A program made the translations under genes and the position numbers. 64,000 bases of DNA from Sepiola atlantica (taxonomy: Eukaryota; Mollusca; Cephalopoda; Sepiida; Sepiolidae): NCBI GenBank assembly GCA_963556195.1, contig OY744525.1, forward strand, positions 28,010,769-28,074,768, read 5' to 3'. The notes under the pieces were generated by a model. The model was not told the origin of the DNA. It saw only the letters and a program-made list of their open reading frames with translations, and ran no database searches. How positions within the stretch are numbered: the stretch's first letter is position 1; every line of letters starts with the position of its first letter. Of this stretch, positions 1-12,500 are shown in pieces.

Positions 1-430
1 TCTGCAATATGGTTCTTTGATATGACCGAGGCACATCGGAAATTTTTTTTTCTTTCCTTAACTGAAAATATTTCTATGTATGGGGGAGGGTAAAAAAATG
101 GGGGGGGCAAAAAAATTTTTCTTTTCTTTTTTTTCTTTTTTATCAAAAATACTTAGATGTATGGGGGAGGATGAAAAAAAAAATTGGGGGGGGTCGGGGG
201 TGTAATTTTTTTTTTTTTTTTCTTTCTTAAACTTAAAAAAAATCTATGTATGGGGCGGGGTAAAAAAATTTTTTGGGGGGAGGATCAAAAATTATTTTTT
301 TTTTTCTTTTTCATTAAAAATATTTATATGTATGGGGGAGGATGAAAAAAAACTTTTTTCGGGGGATGAGGTTAACTTTTTTTTTTTTCTTTTTTTAACT
401 AAAAATATTTATATTTATGATAGTGACAAT
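1..430. repeat. G-rich/T-rich ~120-bp tandem module
   Basis: About four degenerate units, each with ATGTATGGGGGAGG, a poly-A stretch, a G run and a long T tract. It closes with TTATGATAGTGACAATACAT. The same module and closing segment recur at 32140-32460 in copy 5. No coding signal. Confidence 0.7.
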
Positions 431-434
431 ACAT

Positions 435-1240
435 GAATGAACACTATTTCATACCGGCGATAGGTATGTATATAGCAAGCGCACTGGGGTGGCGAAAGGT
501 ACATATTTAGCATTTGCACCAAGGCAGCGATAGGTACATATTTAGCATTTGCACCGGGGAAGCGATAGGTACGTATTCAGCATTGCACCGGGACAGCAAT
601 AGGTATGTATTTAGCATTCAGGTGTGGCGATAGTTACGTATATAGCATGTTCACATGGGCGGCAATAAGTATGTATATGGCATGTGCACCGGGCCGGTGA
701 TATTTATGTATTTAGCATGTGCTCCGGGGTGGCGATCAATACGTATATAGCACGAGCACCGGGGCGGCGATAAATCTGTATATAGCACGCGCACTGGGGC
801 GGCGAAACCTACGTATTTAGCATTCGCATCGGGGCGGTGATTGGTACGTATTTAGCATTTGTACTGGGGCGGCGATAGGTACGTATTTAGAATTCGCACC
901 AGGGCGGCGATAGGTACGTATTTAGCATTCGCACCAGGGCCACAATAGGTACGTATTTAGCATTCGCACCGGGGCGGCGATAGGTACGTATTTAGCATTC
1001 GCACCAGAGCTGCAATAGGTACGTATTTAGCATTCACACCGGGCCAGCGATAGGTACTTATATAGTATCTGCACCCAGGGCGGCGATAGCTACTTATATA
1101 GTATCTGCACCCAGGCGGCGATAGGTACTTATATAGTATCTGCATTGGGGTTGCAATAGGTATGTATATCGTATGTGCACTGGGGCGGCGATAGATATGT
1201 ATATAGTATGAACACCGGAGCGGGGATAAGTACCTATATA
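435..1240. repeat. 35-bp minisatellite
   Basis: Roughly 23 units of 35 bp with core GGCGATAGGTACGTATTTAG followed by CATTCGCACC. The spacing is directly measurable at 911 to 946. Because the unit lacks stops on both strands, it creates spurious ORFs rich in YLSPPRC- and RTYRRPG-like peptides. The same array sits just upstream of the 3' domain in all five elements. Confidence 0.9.
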
Positions 1241-1356
1241 CAGAGGTGGTACTTTTCGTTGTCCGAGAGAAAAGTGCTCAATATCCCAGATAGAGCTACT
1301 GTAGTGATAGGTTTGGAAAATATTTTAACGCCATCTTTGTTCCCCTTTGGACTATT
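1205..1356 (+). repeat. Partial copy of the Helitron-like 3' domain, interrupted
   Basis: Positions 1205-1255 match the start of the conserved 3' domain (GTATGAACACCGGAGCGGGG and the following TAAGTACCTATATA). The sequence then diverges into unrelated DNA to 1356, without CTAG. It suggests an internal rearrangement or an older element boundary inside copy 1. Confidence 0.5.
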
Positions 1357-2465
1357 TTGTGCTTCTGCAGTATTGGACCATGAGGCTTCTGCGGTATAGC
1401 AACCGAGGAGGGGCGCTTTTGTGGTATAGGACCACAAGGTTTCTGCGGTATAGCAACCAGGGATGCTTCTGCGGTATAGCAACCGGCGGTTGCTTCTGCG
1501 GTACAGCAACCGGGGGGTGCTTCTGTGGTATAGGACCATGAGGTTTCTGCAGTATAGCAACCGGGGTGTGCTTCTACGGTATAGGACCACAAGGCTTCTG
1601 CGGTATAGCAACCGGGGGGTGGGGGCTTCTGCAGTATGGCCCCCGGGGGTGCTTCTGCGGTATATGGGGTGCTTCTATGGTATGGCACCTGAGGGGGGGG
1701 GATGCTGCCGCGGTATAGGAACCTGAGGTTTCTGCGGTATGGCACCCGGGGCATGCTTCTGCGGTATAGCAACCGGAGGTGGGGACTTCTGCAGTATGGC
1801 ACCCGGGGGGTTCTTCTGCGGTAAAGGGGGTGCTTCTATGGTATGGCACCCGGGTGGTGCTTCTGTGGTATAGGAACCTGAGGCTTCTGCGGTATGGCAC
1901 CCGGGGGGTGCTTCTGCGGTATGGCCCCGGGGGGGGGGGGTTCTTCTGCGGTATAGCAACCACGGGCGGGGTGCTTCTGCGGTATATGACCACAAGGCTT
2001 CTGCGGTATAGCAACCGGGGAGGGGTGCTTCTGTGGTATAGGACCACGAGGTTTCTACGGTATAGCAACCGGTGGGGGGTGCTTCTGCAGTATAGGACCA
2101 CAAGGCTTCTGCAGTATAGCAACCGGGGGGTGCTTCTTCGGTATAGCAACGGGGGGGGGGAAGGGGGTGCTTCTTCGGTATAGCAACGGGGGGGAGGGGG
2201 TGCTTCTGTTGTATCGCACTCGGGGGGTGTTTTTGCAGTATAGGAACCTGAGGCCTCTGCGGTATGGCACCAGGGAGGTGCTTCTGCAGTATGGAACCCA
2301 GAAGGTTGCTTCTGCGGTATGGCACCAGGGGGGGTGCTTCTGCGGTATGGCACCCAGGACGTTGCTTCTGCGGTATGGCACCCAAGGGGGGTGCTTCTGC
2401 GGTATAGCAACCAGGGGTGGAGTGCTTCTGTGGTATAGGACCACGAGGCTTCTGCGGTATAGTAT
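1357..2465. repeat. ~28-33-bp minisatellite (GCTTCTGCGGTATAGCAACC type)
   Basis: About 35 variable units alternating GCTTCTGCGGTATAGCAACC, GCTTCTGTGGTATAGGACCA and GCTTCTGCGGTATGGCACCC, joined by G runs of variable length. All frames stay open over long stretches (up to 369 codons on the minus strand), giving repetitive AIPQK- and YTAEA-like peptides. I regard these as by-products. A diverged relative lies at 25310-25930. Confidence 0.88.
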
Positions 2466-2720
2466 TCGCACTGGGCCGGTGATAAGTAAGTATTTTGCAT
2501 TCGTACAGGGGCTGCGATAGGTACATATGTAGCATTGCACCGGGGCAGCGATAGGTACGTATGTAGCATGCACACCGGCGCAGTGATAGTTACGTATATA
2601 GCATGCATACCAGGGCGGCAATAGGTACTTATATAATATATGCACTGGGGCGACGATAAGTACGTATATAGTCTGCGCACCACGGTGGCGATACATACGT
2701 ATATAGTATGAATATCGGAG
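2466..2720. repeat. 35-bp minisatellite, second block of copy 1
   Basis: About seven units of the GATAGGTACGTATATAGCAT type lead directly into the conserved 3' domain. Confidence 0.85.
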
Positions 2721-3018
2721 CAGAGATAAGTACTTATATAGAAAGCGCAGATAGAGGTGGTACTTTTTATAGAAATATGTCATACTATTGCCCTGGGCAA
2801 CGTAGGAGAAATGGTGGGGAAGAAGCAGCTTTCACAAAAGGCAAAATTAGAAAGTAGCGGTGAAATGGGGCGACCAGGGAAGAGAGAGGTAGTAAGATAA
2901 AGAGACGGCTATAGAGGAGGGGGGAAAATAGAAGTTTGAATATAAAGATGTTACACACGCGATTTCTCTTCAATTATATGTTTTTATGACCCCGAGCAAC
3001 GCCGGGTAGCCCCGCTAG
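2719..3018 (+). other. Helitron-like 3' terminal domain (copy 1)
   Basis: Conserved ~300-bp block running from TATAGTATGAATATCGGAGC through GTCATACTATTGCCCTGGGC and CGGTGAAATGGGGCGACCAG to the terminal GCCGGGTAGCCCCGCTAG. Matching blocks end at 6430, 24447, 27985 and 34268. CCCG...CGGG can form a small stem upstream of CTAG, as Helitron ends do. Confidence 0.7.
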
Positions 3019-3330
3019 TCTTCTACTATATAAAGGCCAGTTGTCTGTATGTCTGTCTGTCTGTTTGTCTGTCTGTTTGTATGTCCAGATACTCCTCCGA
3101 GAGTACCCAACAAACAGTCACACGGTTGACATCATTATGACCGGCCAGCCCTGGGACGTGTAATATCTCAGAACCGGAAAAAAAACTGACTCTTTAGGGG
3201 TCGACTGAGCACTTTTCTTCAATGGGGGGGGGGTGACTTTTTTCTCGATTTTCAACGTTGTTTAGTACTAATTTGAGAAAAAAACAATGACATCATGTAT
3301 AATTTTAGAAATATGCAAAGTCACGCTTTT
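3019..3330 (+). other. Helitron-like 5' leader (copy 2)
   Basis: TC start, TATATAAAGGCCAGTTGTCT, then a (TCTG)n/(TTTG)n tract and GTATGTCCAGATACTCCTCC. Equivalent leaders begin at 6431, 24448 and 27989, and three of the four continue into CTCCTCAAAAACTA and CGACAT. A TATATAA lies within 20 bp of the start, but I have no evidence for transcription from it. Confidence 0.65.
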
Positions 3331-3654
3331 AACAGGAAATGACGTCAGAGGAAAAGAGTGTAGGGAAGAAAATCCCTCACACTACAACCCTGCTTTGCCT
3401 ATCACTCCCACCCTTTCTACCTTCCCTTCCTCCCCTACGCCCATTCTGTTGTTATGATACCACCCTCCTAGGCATTACCTCCTCCTTTTTGAGAGTTGTG
3501 GAGATAGTGCGGCGGTGTGACTGCTTCAGGTCAAATTAGGGAGAGGGGGAGTGTCGGCATTCGCCGGTGTGAGCGCCTCAGGCCAAATTTGAAGATGGGG
3601 GATTGTCGGCATAATGCAAAGTCACGATTTTAACAGGAAATGACGTCAGAGGAA
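3331..3654. repeat. Module with GTGTGAGCGCCTCAGGCC and GACGTCAGAG segments
   Basis: Contains ATGACGTCAGAGG twice (about 3340 and 3640), CCTCCTTTTTGAGAG, and GCATTCGCCGGTGTGAGCGC followed by CTCAGGCCAAATTT. Longer versions lie at 21827-22240 and 28490-28855. Short frames here (for example 3339-3539) are not conserved between copies and are not called as genes. Confidence 0.7.
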
Positions 3655-3985
3655 ATCCCTAACGGCACTTTTTTGAACATGAGTTTATAGTGAAGCAAGG
3701 GTTGCTTAATCCTAACGAAGCATAAGTTTATATTGAAGCAAGTGTTGCTTAATCCCTAACGGCACTTTTTTGAACATGAGTCCATAGTGAAGCAAGGGTT
3801 GCTTAATCCATACCTGCACTTTTTTGAACACGAGTTTATAGTGAAGCAAGAGTTGCTTAATCGCTAACGGCACTTTTTTTGAACACGAGTCCACAGTGAA
3901 GCAAGGGTTGCTTAATCAATAACGGCACTTTTTTGAACACGAGTTTGTAGTGAAGCCAGGGTTGCTTAATCCTAACCGCATTTCT
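3655..3985. repeat. 54-bp tandem repeat, six units
   Basis: Units contain AACGGCACTTTTTTGAACA then GTGAAGCAAGGGTTGCTTAA; one unit is truncated. A related GGGTTGCTCAATC piece occurs near 28420. After it, 3986-4068 repeats part of the preceding module (CATCCTCCCAGGTGTTACCT). Confidence 0.85.
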
Positions 3986-4068
3986 TCTTTTGACATAATA
4001 CCATCCTCCCAGGTGTTACCTCCTTCTTTTTGAGAGGTGTGAAGTTAGTGTAGTATCAGTAAAATCAA

Positions 4069-4745
4069 AGTAATAAATAATTATGCTCCACCATTGTTTT
4101 CACTAATAATTGTATACATATTAAATAACGTCTCAAGAAGTAAAGTAAGAAGAGAAAAATTATGCTCCGCCATTGTTTTCACTTATATTTGTATACATAT
4201 TAAGTAACGTCTCAATAAGAATAGTAAGAGAAATAATTATGCTCCGCCATTGTTTTCACTAATATCTGTATACATATTAAATAACGTCTCAATAAGTAAA
4301 GTAAGTAGAGAAATAATTATGCTCCACCACTGTTTTCACTAATATTTGTATACATATTAAATAACGTCTCAATAAGTAAAGTAAGAAGAAAAATAATTAT
4401 GCTCCGCCATTGTTTTCACTTATATTTGTATACATGTTAAATAACGTCCTAATAAGTAAAGTAAGAAGAGAAATAATTATGCTCCGCCATTGTTTTCACT
4501 AATATTTGTATACATGTTAAATAACGTCGACAAAAGTAAAGTAAGAAGAGAAATAATTATACTCCACCATTGTTTTCACTAATATTTGTATACATGTTAA
4601 ATAACGTCGACAAAAGTAAAGTAAGAAGAGAAATAATTATGCTCCACCATTGTTTTCACTAATATTTGTATACATATCAAATAAGGTCTCAATAATTAAA
4701 GTAAGAGAAATAATTATGCTCCCCCACTGTTTTCACTAATATTTG
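4069..4745. repeat. 80-bp tandem repeat, about 8.5 units
   Basis: ATTATGCTCCGCCATTGTTT recurs about every 77-80 bp (4081, 4160, 4237, 4317, 4397, 4477, 4557, 4637, 4714). It is followed by TTTGTATACATATTAAATAA. Found only in copy 2. Confidence 0.9.
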
Positions 4746-5550
4746 TATTAAAATTTTAGGGGTCAGGCCGAACTTTTTAGGGGTCAGGCCAAATTTTTTT
4801 CTTTTTTTTTGTTTTGAACTCAAAATATTTCTCAGGGTTGGAGGAGAGTTTAAAATTAGTTGGGATGGGGAGCTGGAGAGATTGAGGGGTCGGGGAAAAT
4901 TTTAGGGGTCAGGCTAAACTTTTTAGGGGTCAGGCCAAAATGTTGTTGTTGTTTTTTTGTTTTGAAGTCAAAATATTTCTCAGGGTTGGGGGAGAGTGAA
5001 AAATTAGGGGGCTGGAGAGAATGAGGGGTCGATGAAAATTTTAGGGGTCAGGCCGAACCTTTTAAGGGTCAGGCCAAATTTTTTTGTTTTTTTTTTGTTT
5101 TGAGCTCAAAATATTTCTCAGGGTTGGGGGAGAGTGAAAAATTAGTTGGGATGGGGGGGGGGGTTGTAAAGATTTAGGGGTCGGGGAAAATTTTAGAGGT
5201 CAGGCCGAACTTTTTAGGGGTCAGGCCAAATTAGTTTTTTCTTTTTTTGAACTCAAAATATTTCTCAGGGTTGGTGGAGAGTGAAAAACAAGTTAGGATG
5301 TGGGGTGCTGAAGAGATTGAGGGGTCCGGGAAAATTTTAGGGGTCAGGCCGAACTTTTTAGGGGTCAGGTTAGTTTTAAAAATTTTTTTTTGTTTTGAAC
5401 TCAAAACATTTCTCAGGGTTGGGGGAGAGTAAAACAAAATTGGAGGGTGCGGCTTGAAATATTAGGGGTCGAGGAAAATTGTAGGGGTCGGGCGAAACTT
5501 TTTAGTTGGTCGGGCGAAAGGTTTTTGTTTTTTTAACTTAAAATATTTCG
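4746..5550. repeat. G-rich ~145-165-bp tandem module ('AGGGGTCAGGCC')
   Basis: Five or so units of TTTTAGGGGTCAGGCCGAAC, a poly-T tract, AACTCAAAATATTTCTCAGG, GTTGGGGGAGAGTG and GAGATTGAGGGGTCGGGG. The many GGGG runs on one strand give quadruplex potential. Relatives lie at 22458-22910, 25975-27060 and 30660-31975. Confidence 0.88.
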
Positions 5551-5554
5551 TAGG

Positions 5555-6125
5555 AAAATATATAGTATGCACACCGGGGTTGCGATAGATACGAATATAG
5601 TATGCGCACCGGGGCGGCGATAGGTATATATATAGTATGTGCACCAGGGTTGCAATAGGTACGTGTATAGTAGTGCATAGAGGTGGTAATAGGTACTATA
5701 TAGCATGTGCACAGGGATGGCAGTAAGTATGTATATAGAATGCGCACCAGGGCGGTTATAGGTATATATTTAGCATGCACTCCGGGGCGGCTATCAGTAC
5801 GTATATAGCACGCACACCAGGGCGACGATAGGTACGTATTTAGCACGCGCTTGGAGCAGCGATAGGAACATATTTAGCATTCGCATCAGGCCGGCAATAG
5901 TGACGTATTTAGCATTTGCACCGGGGCGGCGATAGGTACGTATGCAGCATTCGCACTGGGGTGGCGATAGGTACATATGTAGCATGTGCACTGGGGCAGC
6001 GATAGGTACTTATTTAGTATGCATACCGGGGCGGCAATAGGTACTTATATAGTATCTGCCTGGGACGGCGATAGGTACGTATATTGTATGTGCCCCGGGT
6101 GGCGATAGATATGTATATAGTATGA
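5555..6125. repeat. 35-bp minisatellite (copy 2)
   Basis: About 16 units of the GGGGCGGCGATAGGTACGTA type, with ATATAGTATG and ATTTAGCATTC subtypes. It runs straight into the 3' domain. Confidence 0.88.
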
Positions 6126-6430
6126 ACACCGGGGCGGAGATAAGTACCTATATAGAAGGCGCAGATAGATGTGGTACTTTTTATAGAAATATGTCATACT
6201 ATTGCCCTGCGCAACGTAGGAGAAATAGTGAGGAAGAATCAGCTTTCGCAAAAGGCAAAATTAGAAAGTAGCGGTGAAATGGGGCGACCAGGGAAGAGAA
6301 AGGTAGAAAGACGAAGAGACGGCTACAGAGGAGGGGGAGAAATAGAAGTTTGAATATAAAGATAGTACACACGCGATTTTTCTTCAATTATGTCTTTATG
6401 ACCCCGAGCAACGCCGGGTAGCCCCGCTAG
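6126..6430 (+). other. Helitron-like 3' terminal domain (copy 2)
   Basis: Matches the copy 1 domain nearly base for base, from GAACACCGGGGCGGAGATAA to CCCCGCTAG. The next base starts the TC of copy 3. Confidence 0.7.
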
Positions 6431-6560
6431 TCTTCTCCTATATAAAGGGCAGTTGTCTGTATGTATGTCTGTCTGTATGGCCAGCTTCTCCTCAAAAACT
6501 ATGCGGCGACATGTCAAAAAGTTGCCATCTACAGGACCGCCCAAATCCCGGAATCATACA

Positions 6561-9500
6561 GATAAATAGAACCGTCGTGATTAGGGTGCTGACTTATCAA
6601 ATCCCACTTTCCGACCTTGTGTCACATTTTACTTTGTGGGAGGAAGATGAATAGAACCGTCGTGATTAGGGTGCTGACTAATCAAATCGCACTTTCCGAC
6701 CTTGTGTCACATTTTACTTTGTGGGAGGAAGATAAATAGAACCGTCGTGATTAGGGTGCTGACTTATCAAATCGCACTTTCCGACCTTGTGTCACATTTT
6801 ACTTTGTGGGAGGTAGATAAATAGAACCGTCGTGATTAGGGTGCTGACTTATCAAATCCCACTTTCCGACTTTGTGTCACATTTTACTTTGTGGGAGGAA
6901 GATGAATAGAACCGTCGTGATTAGGGTGCTGACTAATCAAATCGCACTTTCCGACCTTGTGTCACATTTTACTTTGTGGGAGGAAGATAAATAGAACCGT
7001 CGTGATTAGGGTGATGACTTATCAAATCGCACTTTCCGACCTTGTGTCACATTTTACTTTGTGGGAGGTAGATAAATAGAACCGTCGTGATTAGGGTGCT
7101 GACTTATCAAATCCCACTTTCCGACTTTGTGTCACATTTTACTTTGTGGGAGGAAGATGAATAGAACCGTCGTGATTAGGGTGCTGACTAATCAAATCGC
7201 ACTTTCCGACCTTGTGTCACATTTTACTTTGTGGGAGGAAGATAAATAGAACCGTCGTGATTAGGGTGCTGACTTATCAAATCGCACTTTCCGACCTTGT
7301 GTCACATTTTACTTTGTGGGAGGTAGATAAATAGAACCGTCGTGATTAGGGTGCTGACTTATCAAATCCCACTTTCCGACTTTGTGTCACATTTTACTTT
7401 GTGGGAGGAAGATGAATAGAACCGTCGTGATTAGGGTGCTGACTAATCAAATCGCACTTTCCGACCTTGTGTCACATTTTACTTTGTGGGAGGAAGATAA
7501 ATAGAACCGTCGTGATTAGGGTGCTGACTTATCAAATCGCACTTTCCGACCTTGTGTGACATTTTACTTTGTGGGAGGAAGATAAATAGAACCGTCGTGA
7601 TTAGGGTGCTGACTTATCAAATCCCACTTTCCGACTTTGTGTCACATTTTACTTTGTGGGAGGAAGATGAATAGAACCGTCGTGATTAGGGTGCTGACTT
7701 ATCAAATCGCACTTTCCGACCTTGTGTCACATTTTACTTTGTGGGAGGTAGATAAATAGAACCGTCGTGATTAGGGTGCTGACTTATCAAATCCCACTTT
7801 CCGACTTTGTGTCACATTTTACTTTGTGGGAGGAAGATGAATAGAACCGTCGTGATTAGGGTGCTGACTTATCAAATCCCACTTTCCGACTTTGTGTCAC
7901 ATTTTACTTTGTGGGAGGAAGATGAATAGAACCGTCGTGATTAGGGTGCTGACTAATCAAATCGCACTTTCCGACCTTGTGTCACATTTTACTTTGTGGG
8001 AGGAAGATAAATAGAACCGTCGTGATTAGGGTGCTGACTTATCAAATCGCACTTTCCGACCTTGTGTCACATTTTACTTTGTGGGAGGTAGATAAATAGA
8101 ACCGTCGTGATTAGGGTGCTGACTTATCAAATCCCACTTTCCGACTTTGTGTCACATTTTACTTTGTGGGAGGAAGATGAATAGAACCGTCGTGATTAGG
8201 GTGCTGACTAATCAAATCGCACTTTCCGACCTTGTGTCACATTTTACTTTGTGGGAGGAAGATAAATAGAACCGTCGTGATTAGGGTGCTGACTTATCAA
8301 ATCGCACTTTCCGACCTTGTGTCACATTTTACTTTGTGGGAGGTAGATAAATAGAACCGTCGTGATTAGGGTGCTGACTTATCAAATCCCACTTTCCGAC
8401 TTTGTGTCACATTTTACTTTGTGGGAGGAAGATGAATAGAACCGTCGTGATTAGGGTGCTGACTAATCAAATCGCACTTTCCGACCTTGTGTCACATTTT
8501 ACTTTGTGGGAGGAAGATAAATAGAACCGTCGTGATTAGGGTGCTGACTTATCAAATCGCACTTTCCGACCTTGTGTCACATTTTACTTTGTGGGAGGTA
8601 GATAAATAGAACCGTCGTGATTAGGGTGCTGACTTATCAAATCCCACTTTCCGACTTTGTGTCACATTTTACTTTGTGGGAGGAAGATGAATAGAACCGT
8701 CGTGATTAGGGTGCTGACTAATCAAATCGCACTTTCCGACCTTGTGTCACATTTTACTTTGTGGGAGGAAGATAAATAGAACCGTCGTGATTAGGGTGCT
8801 GACTTATCAAATCGCACTTTCCGACCTTGTGTCACATTTTACTTTGTGGGAGGTAGATAAATAGAACCGTCGTGATTAGGGTGCTGACTTATCAAATCCC
8901 ACTTTCCGACTTTGTGTCACATTTTACTTTGTGGGAGGAAGATGAATAGAACCGTCGTGATTAGGGTGCTGACTAATCAAATCGCACTTTCCGACCTTGT
9001 GTCACATTTTACTTTGTGGGAGGAAGATAAATAGAACCGTCGTGATTAGGGTGCTGACTTATCAAATCGCACTTTCCGACCTTGTGTGACATTTTACTTT
9101 GTGGGAGGAAGATAAATAGAACCGTCGTGATTAGGGTGCTGACTTATCAAATCCCACTTTCCGACTTTGTGTCACATTTTACTTTGTGGGAGGAAGATGA
9201 ATAGAACCGTCGTGATTAGGGTGCTGACTTATCAAATCGCACTTTCCGACCTTGTGTCACATTTTACTTTGTGGGAGGTAGATAAATAGAACCGCCGTGA
9301 TTAGGGTGCTGACTTATCAAATCGCACTTTCCGACCTTGTGTGACATTTTACTTTGTGGGAGGAAGATAAATAGAACCGTCGTGATTAGGGTGCTGACTT
9401 ATCAAATCCCACTTTCCGACTTTGTGTCACATTTTACTTTGTGGGAGGAAGATGAATAGAACCGTCGTGATTAGGGTGCTGACTTATCAAATCGCACTTT

Positions 9501-12500
9501 CCGACCTTGTGTCACATTTTACTTTGTGGGAGGAAGATAAATAGAACCGTCGTGATTAGGGTGCTGACTTATCAAATCGCACTTTCCGACCTTGTGTCAC
9601 ATTTTACTTTGTGGGAGGTAGATAAATAGAACCGTCGTGATTAGGGTGCTGACTTATCAAATCCCACTTTCCGACTTTGTGTCACATTTTACTTTGTGGG
9701 AGGAAGATGAATAGAACCGTCGTGATTAGGGTGCTGACTAATCAAATCGCACTTTCCGACCTTGTGTCACATTTTACTTTGTGGGAGGAAGATAAATAGA
9801 ACCGTCGTGATTAGGGTGCTGACTTATCAAATCGCACTTTCCGACCTTGTGTGACATTTTACTTTGTGGGAGGAAGATAAATAGAACCGTCGTGATTAGG
9901 GTGCTGACTTATCAAATCCCACTTTCCGACTTTGTGTCACATTTTACTTTGTGGGAGGAAGATGAATAGAACCGTCGTGATTAGGGTGCTGACTTATCAA
10001 ATCGCACTTTCCGACCTTGTGTCACATTTTACTTTGTGGGAGGTAGATAAATAGAACCGTCGTGATTAGGGTGCTGACTTATCAAATCCCACTTTCCGAC
10101 TTTGTGTCACATTTTACTTTGTGGGAGGAAGATGAATAGAACCGTCGTGATTAGGGTGCTGACTTATCAAATCCCACTTTCCGACTTTGTGTCACATTTT
10201 ACTTTGTGGGAGGAAGATGAATAGAACCGTCGTGATTAGGGTGCTGACTTATCAAATCGCACTTTCCGACCTTGTGTCACATTTTACTTTGTGGGAGGAA
10301 GATAAATAGAACCGTCGTGATTAGGGTGCTGACTTATCAAATCGCACTTTCCGACCTTGTGTCACATTTTACTTTGTGGGAGGTAGATAAATAGAACCGT
10401 CGTGATTAGGGTGCTGACTTATCAAATCCCACTTTCCGACTTTGTGTCACATTTTACTTTGTGGGAGGAAGATGAATAGAACCGTCGTGATTAGGGTGCT
10501 GACTAATCAAATCGCACTTTCCGACCTTGTGTCACATTTTACTTTGTGGGAGGAAGATAAATAGAACCGTCGTGATTAGGGTGCTGACTTATCAAATCGC
10601 ACTTTCCGACCTTGTGTCACATTTTACTTTGTGGGAGGAAGATAAATAGAACCGTCGTGATTAGGGTGCTGACTAATCAAATCGCACTTTCCGACCTTGT
10701 GTCACATTTTACTTTGTGGGAGGAAGATAAATAGAACCGTCGTGATTAGGGTGCTGACTTATCAAATCCCACTTTCCGACTTTGTGTCACATTTTACTTT
10801 GTGGGAGGAAGATGAATAGAACCGTCGTGATTAGGGTGCTGACTAATCAAATCGCACTTTCCGACCTTGTGTCACATTTTACTTTGTGGGAGGAAGATAA
10901 ATAGAACCGTCGTGATTAGGGTGCTGACTAATCAAATCGCACTTTCCGACCTTGTGTCACATTTTACTTTGTGGGAGGAAGATAAATAGAACCGTCGTGA
11001 TTAGGGTGCTGACTTATCAATTCCCACTTTCCGACTTTGTGTCACATTTTACTTTGTGGGAGGAAGATGAATAGAACCGTCGTGATTAGGGTGCTGACTA
11101 ATCAAATCGCACTTTCCGACCTTGTGTCACATTTTACTTTGTGGGAGGAAGATAAATAGAACCGTCGTGATTAGGGTGCTGACTTATCAAATCGCACTTT
11201 CCGACCTTGTGTCACATTTTACTTTGTGGGAGGAAGATAAATAGAACCGTCGTGATTAGGGTGCTGACTTATCAAATCCCACTTTCCGACTTTGTGTCAC
11301 ATTTTACTTTGTGGGAGGAAGATGAATAGAACCGTCGTGATTAGGGTGCTGACTAATCAAATCGCACTTTCCGACCTTGTGTCACATTTTACTTTGTGGG
11401 AGGAAGATAAATAGAACCGTCGTGATTAGGGTGCTGACTTATCAAATCGCACTTTCCGACCTTGTGTCACATTTTACTTTGTGGGAGGTAGATAAATAGA
11501 ACCGTCGTGATTAGGGTGCTGACTTATCAAATCGCACTTTCCGACCTTGTGTCACATTTTACTTTGTGGGAGGTAGATAAATAGAACCGTCGTGATTAGG
11601 GTGCTGACTTATCAAATCCCACTTTCCGACTTTGTGTCACATTTTACTTTGTGGGAGGAAGATGAATAGAACCGTCGTGATTAGGGTGCTGACTAATCAA
11701 ATCGCACTTTCCGACCTTGTGTCACATTTTACTTTGTGGGAGGAAGATAAATAGAACCGTCGTGATTAGGGTGCTGACTTATCAAATCGCACTTTCCGAC
11801 CTTGTGTCACATTTTACTTTGTGGGAGGAAGATAAATAGAACCGTCGTGATTAGGGTGCTGACTTATCAAATCCCACTTTCCGACTTTGTGTCACATTTT
11901 ACTTTGTGGGAGGAAGATGAATAGAACCGTCGTGATTAGGGTGCTGACTAATCAAATCGCACTTTCCGACCTTGTGTCACATTTTACTTTGTGGGAGGAA
12001 GATAAATAGAACCGTCGTGATTAGGGTGCTGACTTATCAAATCGCACTTTCCGACCTTGTGTCACATTTTACTTTGTGGGAGGTAGATAAATAGAACCGT
12101 CGTGATTAGGGTGCTGACTTATCAAATCCCACTTTCCGACTTTGTGTCACATTTTACTTTGTGGGAGGAAGATGAATAGAACCGTCGTGATTAGGGTGCT
12201 GACTAATCAAATCGCACTTTCCGACCTTGTGTCACATTTTACTTTGTGGGAGGTAGATAAATAGAACCGTCGTGATTAGGGTGCTGACTTATCAAATCGC
12301 ACTTTCCGACCTTGTGTCACATTTTACTTTGTGGGAGGAAGATGAATAGAACCGTCGTGATTAGGGTGCTGACTTATCAAATCCCACTTTCCGACCTTGT
12401 GTCACATTTTACTTTGTGGGAGGAAGATGAATAGAACCGTCGTGATTAGGGTGCTGACTAATCAAATCGCACTTTCCGACCTTGTGTCACATTTTACTTT

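Larger units (their letters stand above)
1..3018 (+). mobile_element. Helitron-like element copy 1 (5' end outside window)
   Basis: Non-autonomous rolling-circle-type element, identified by its 3' end. The last ~300 bp are shared with four other copies in the window and finish GCCGGGTAGCCCCGCTAG, with a short CCCG/CGGG stem ahead of the CTAG. The interior is only tandem repeats: a G-rich module (1-430), 35-bp minisatellite (435-1240), a ~30-bp minisatellite (1357-2465) and more 35-bp units (2466-2720). No Rep or helicase reading frame is visible, so mobilisation would need a helper elsewhere. Helitrons are known to start TC and end CTRR after a hairpin; the family assignment rests on those termini. 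Confidence 0.62.
3019..6430 (+). mobile_element. Helitron-like element copy 2 (complete, 3.4 kb)
   Basis: Starts TCTTCTACTATATAAAGGCC directly after the CTAG of copy 1 and ends with CTAG at 6427-6430. Order of contents: 5' leader with TCTG/TTTG repeats, GTGTGAGCGCCTCAGG module, 54-bp tandem repeat, 80-bp tandem repeat, G-rich 'AGGGGTCAGGCC' module, 35-bp minisatellite, 3' domain. No transposase-like frame. The seamless junctions on both sides imply tandem amplification or serial end-to-end insertion rather than independent insertion into host DNA. Confidence 0.68.

Noticed and set aside
1574..2683. 369-codon minus-strand frame and its neighbours (125-286 codons) rich in AIPQK/YTAEA peptides
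   Set aside because: They are translations of a ~30-bp minisatellite and the 35-bp array that lack stops in most frames of both strands. No unique N-terminus, no domain, and frames break at every change in G-run length.
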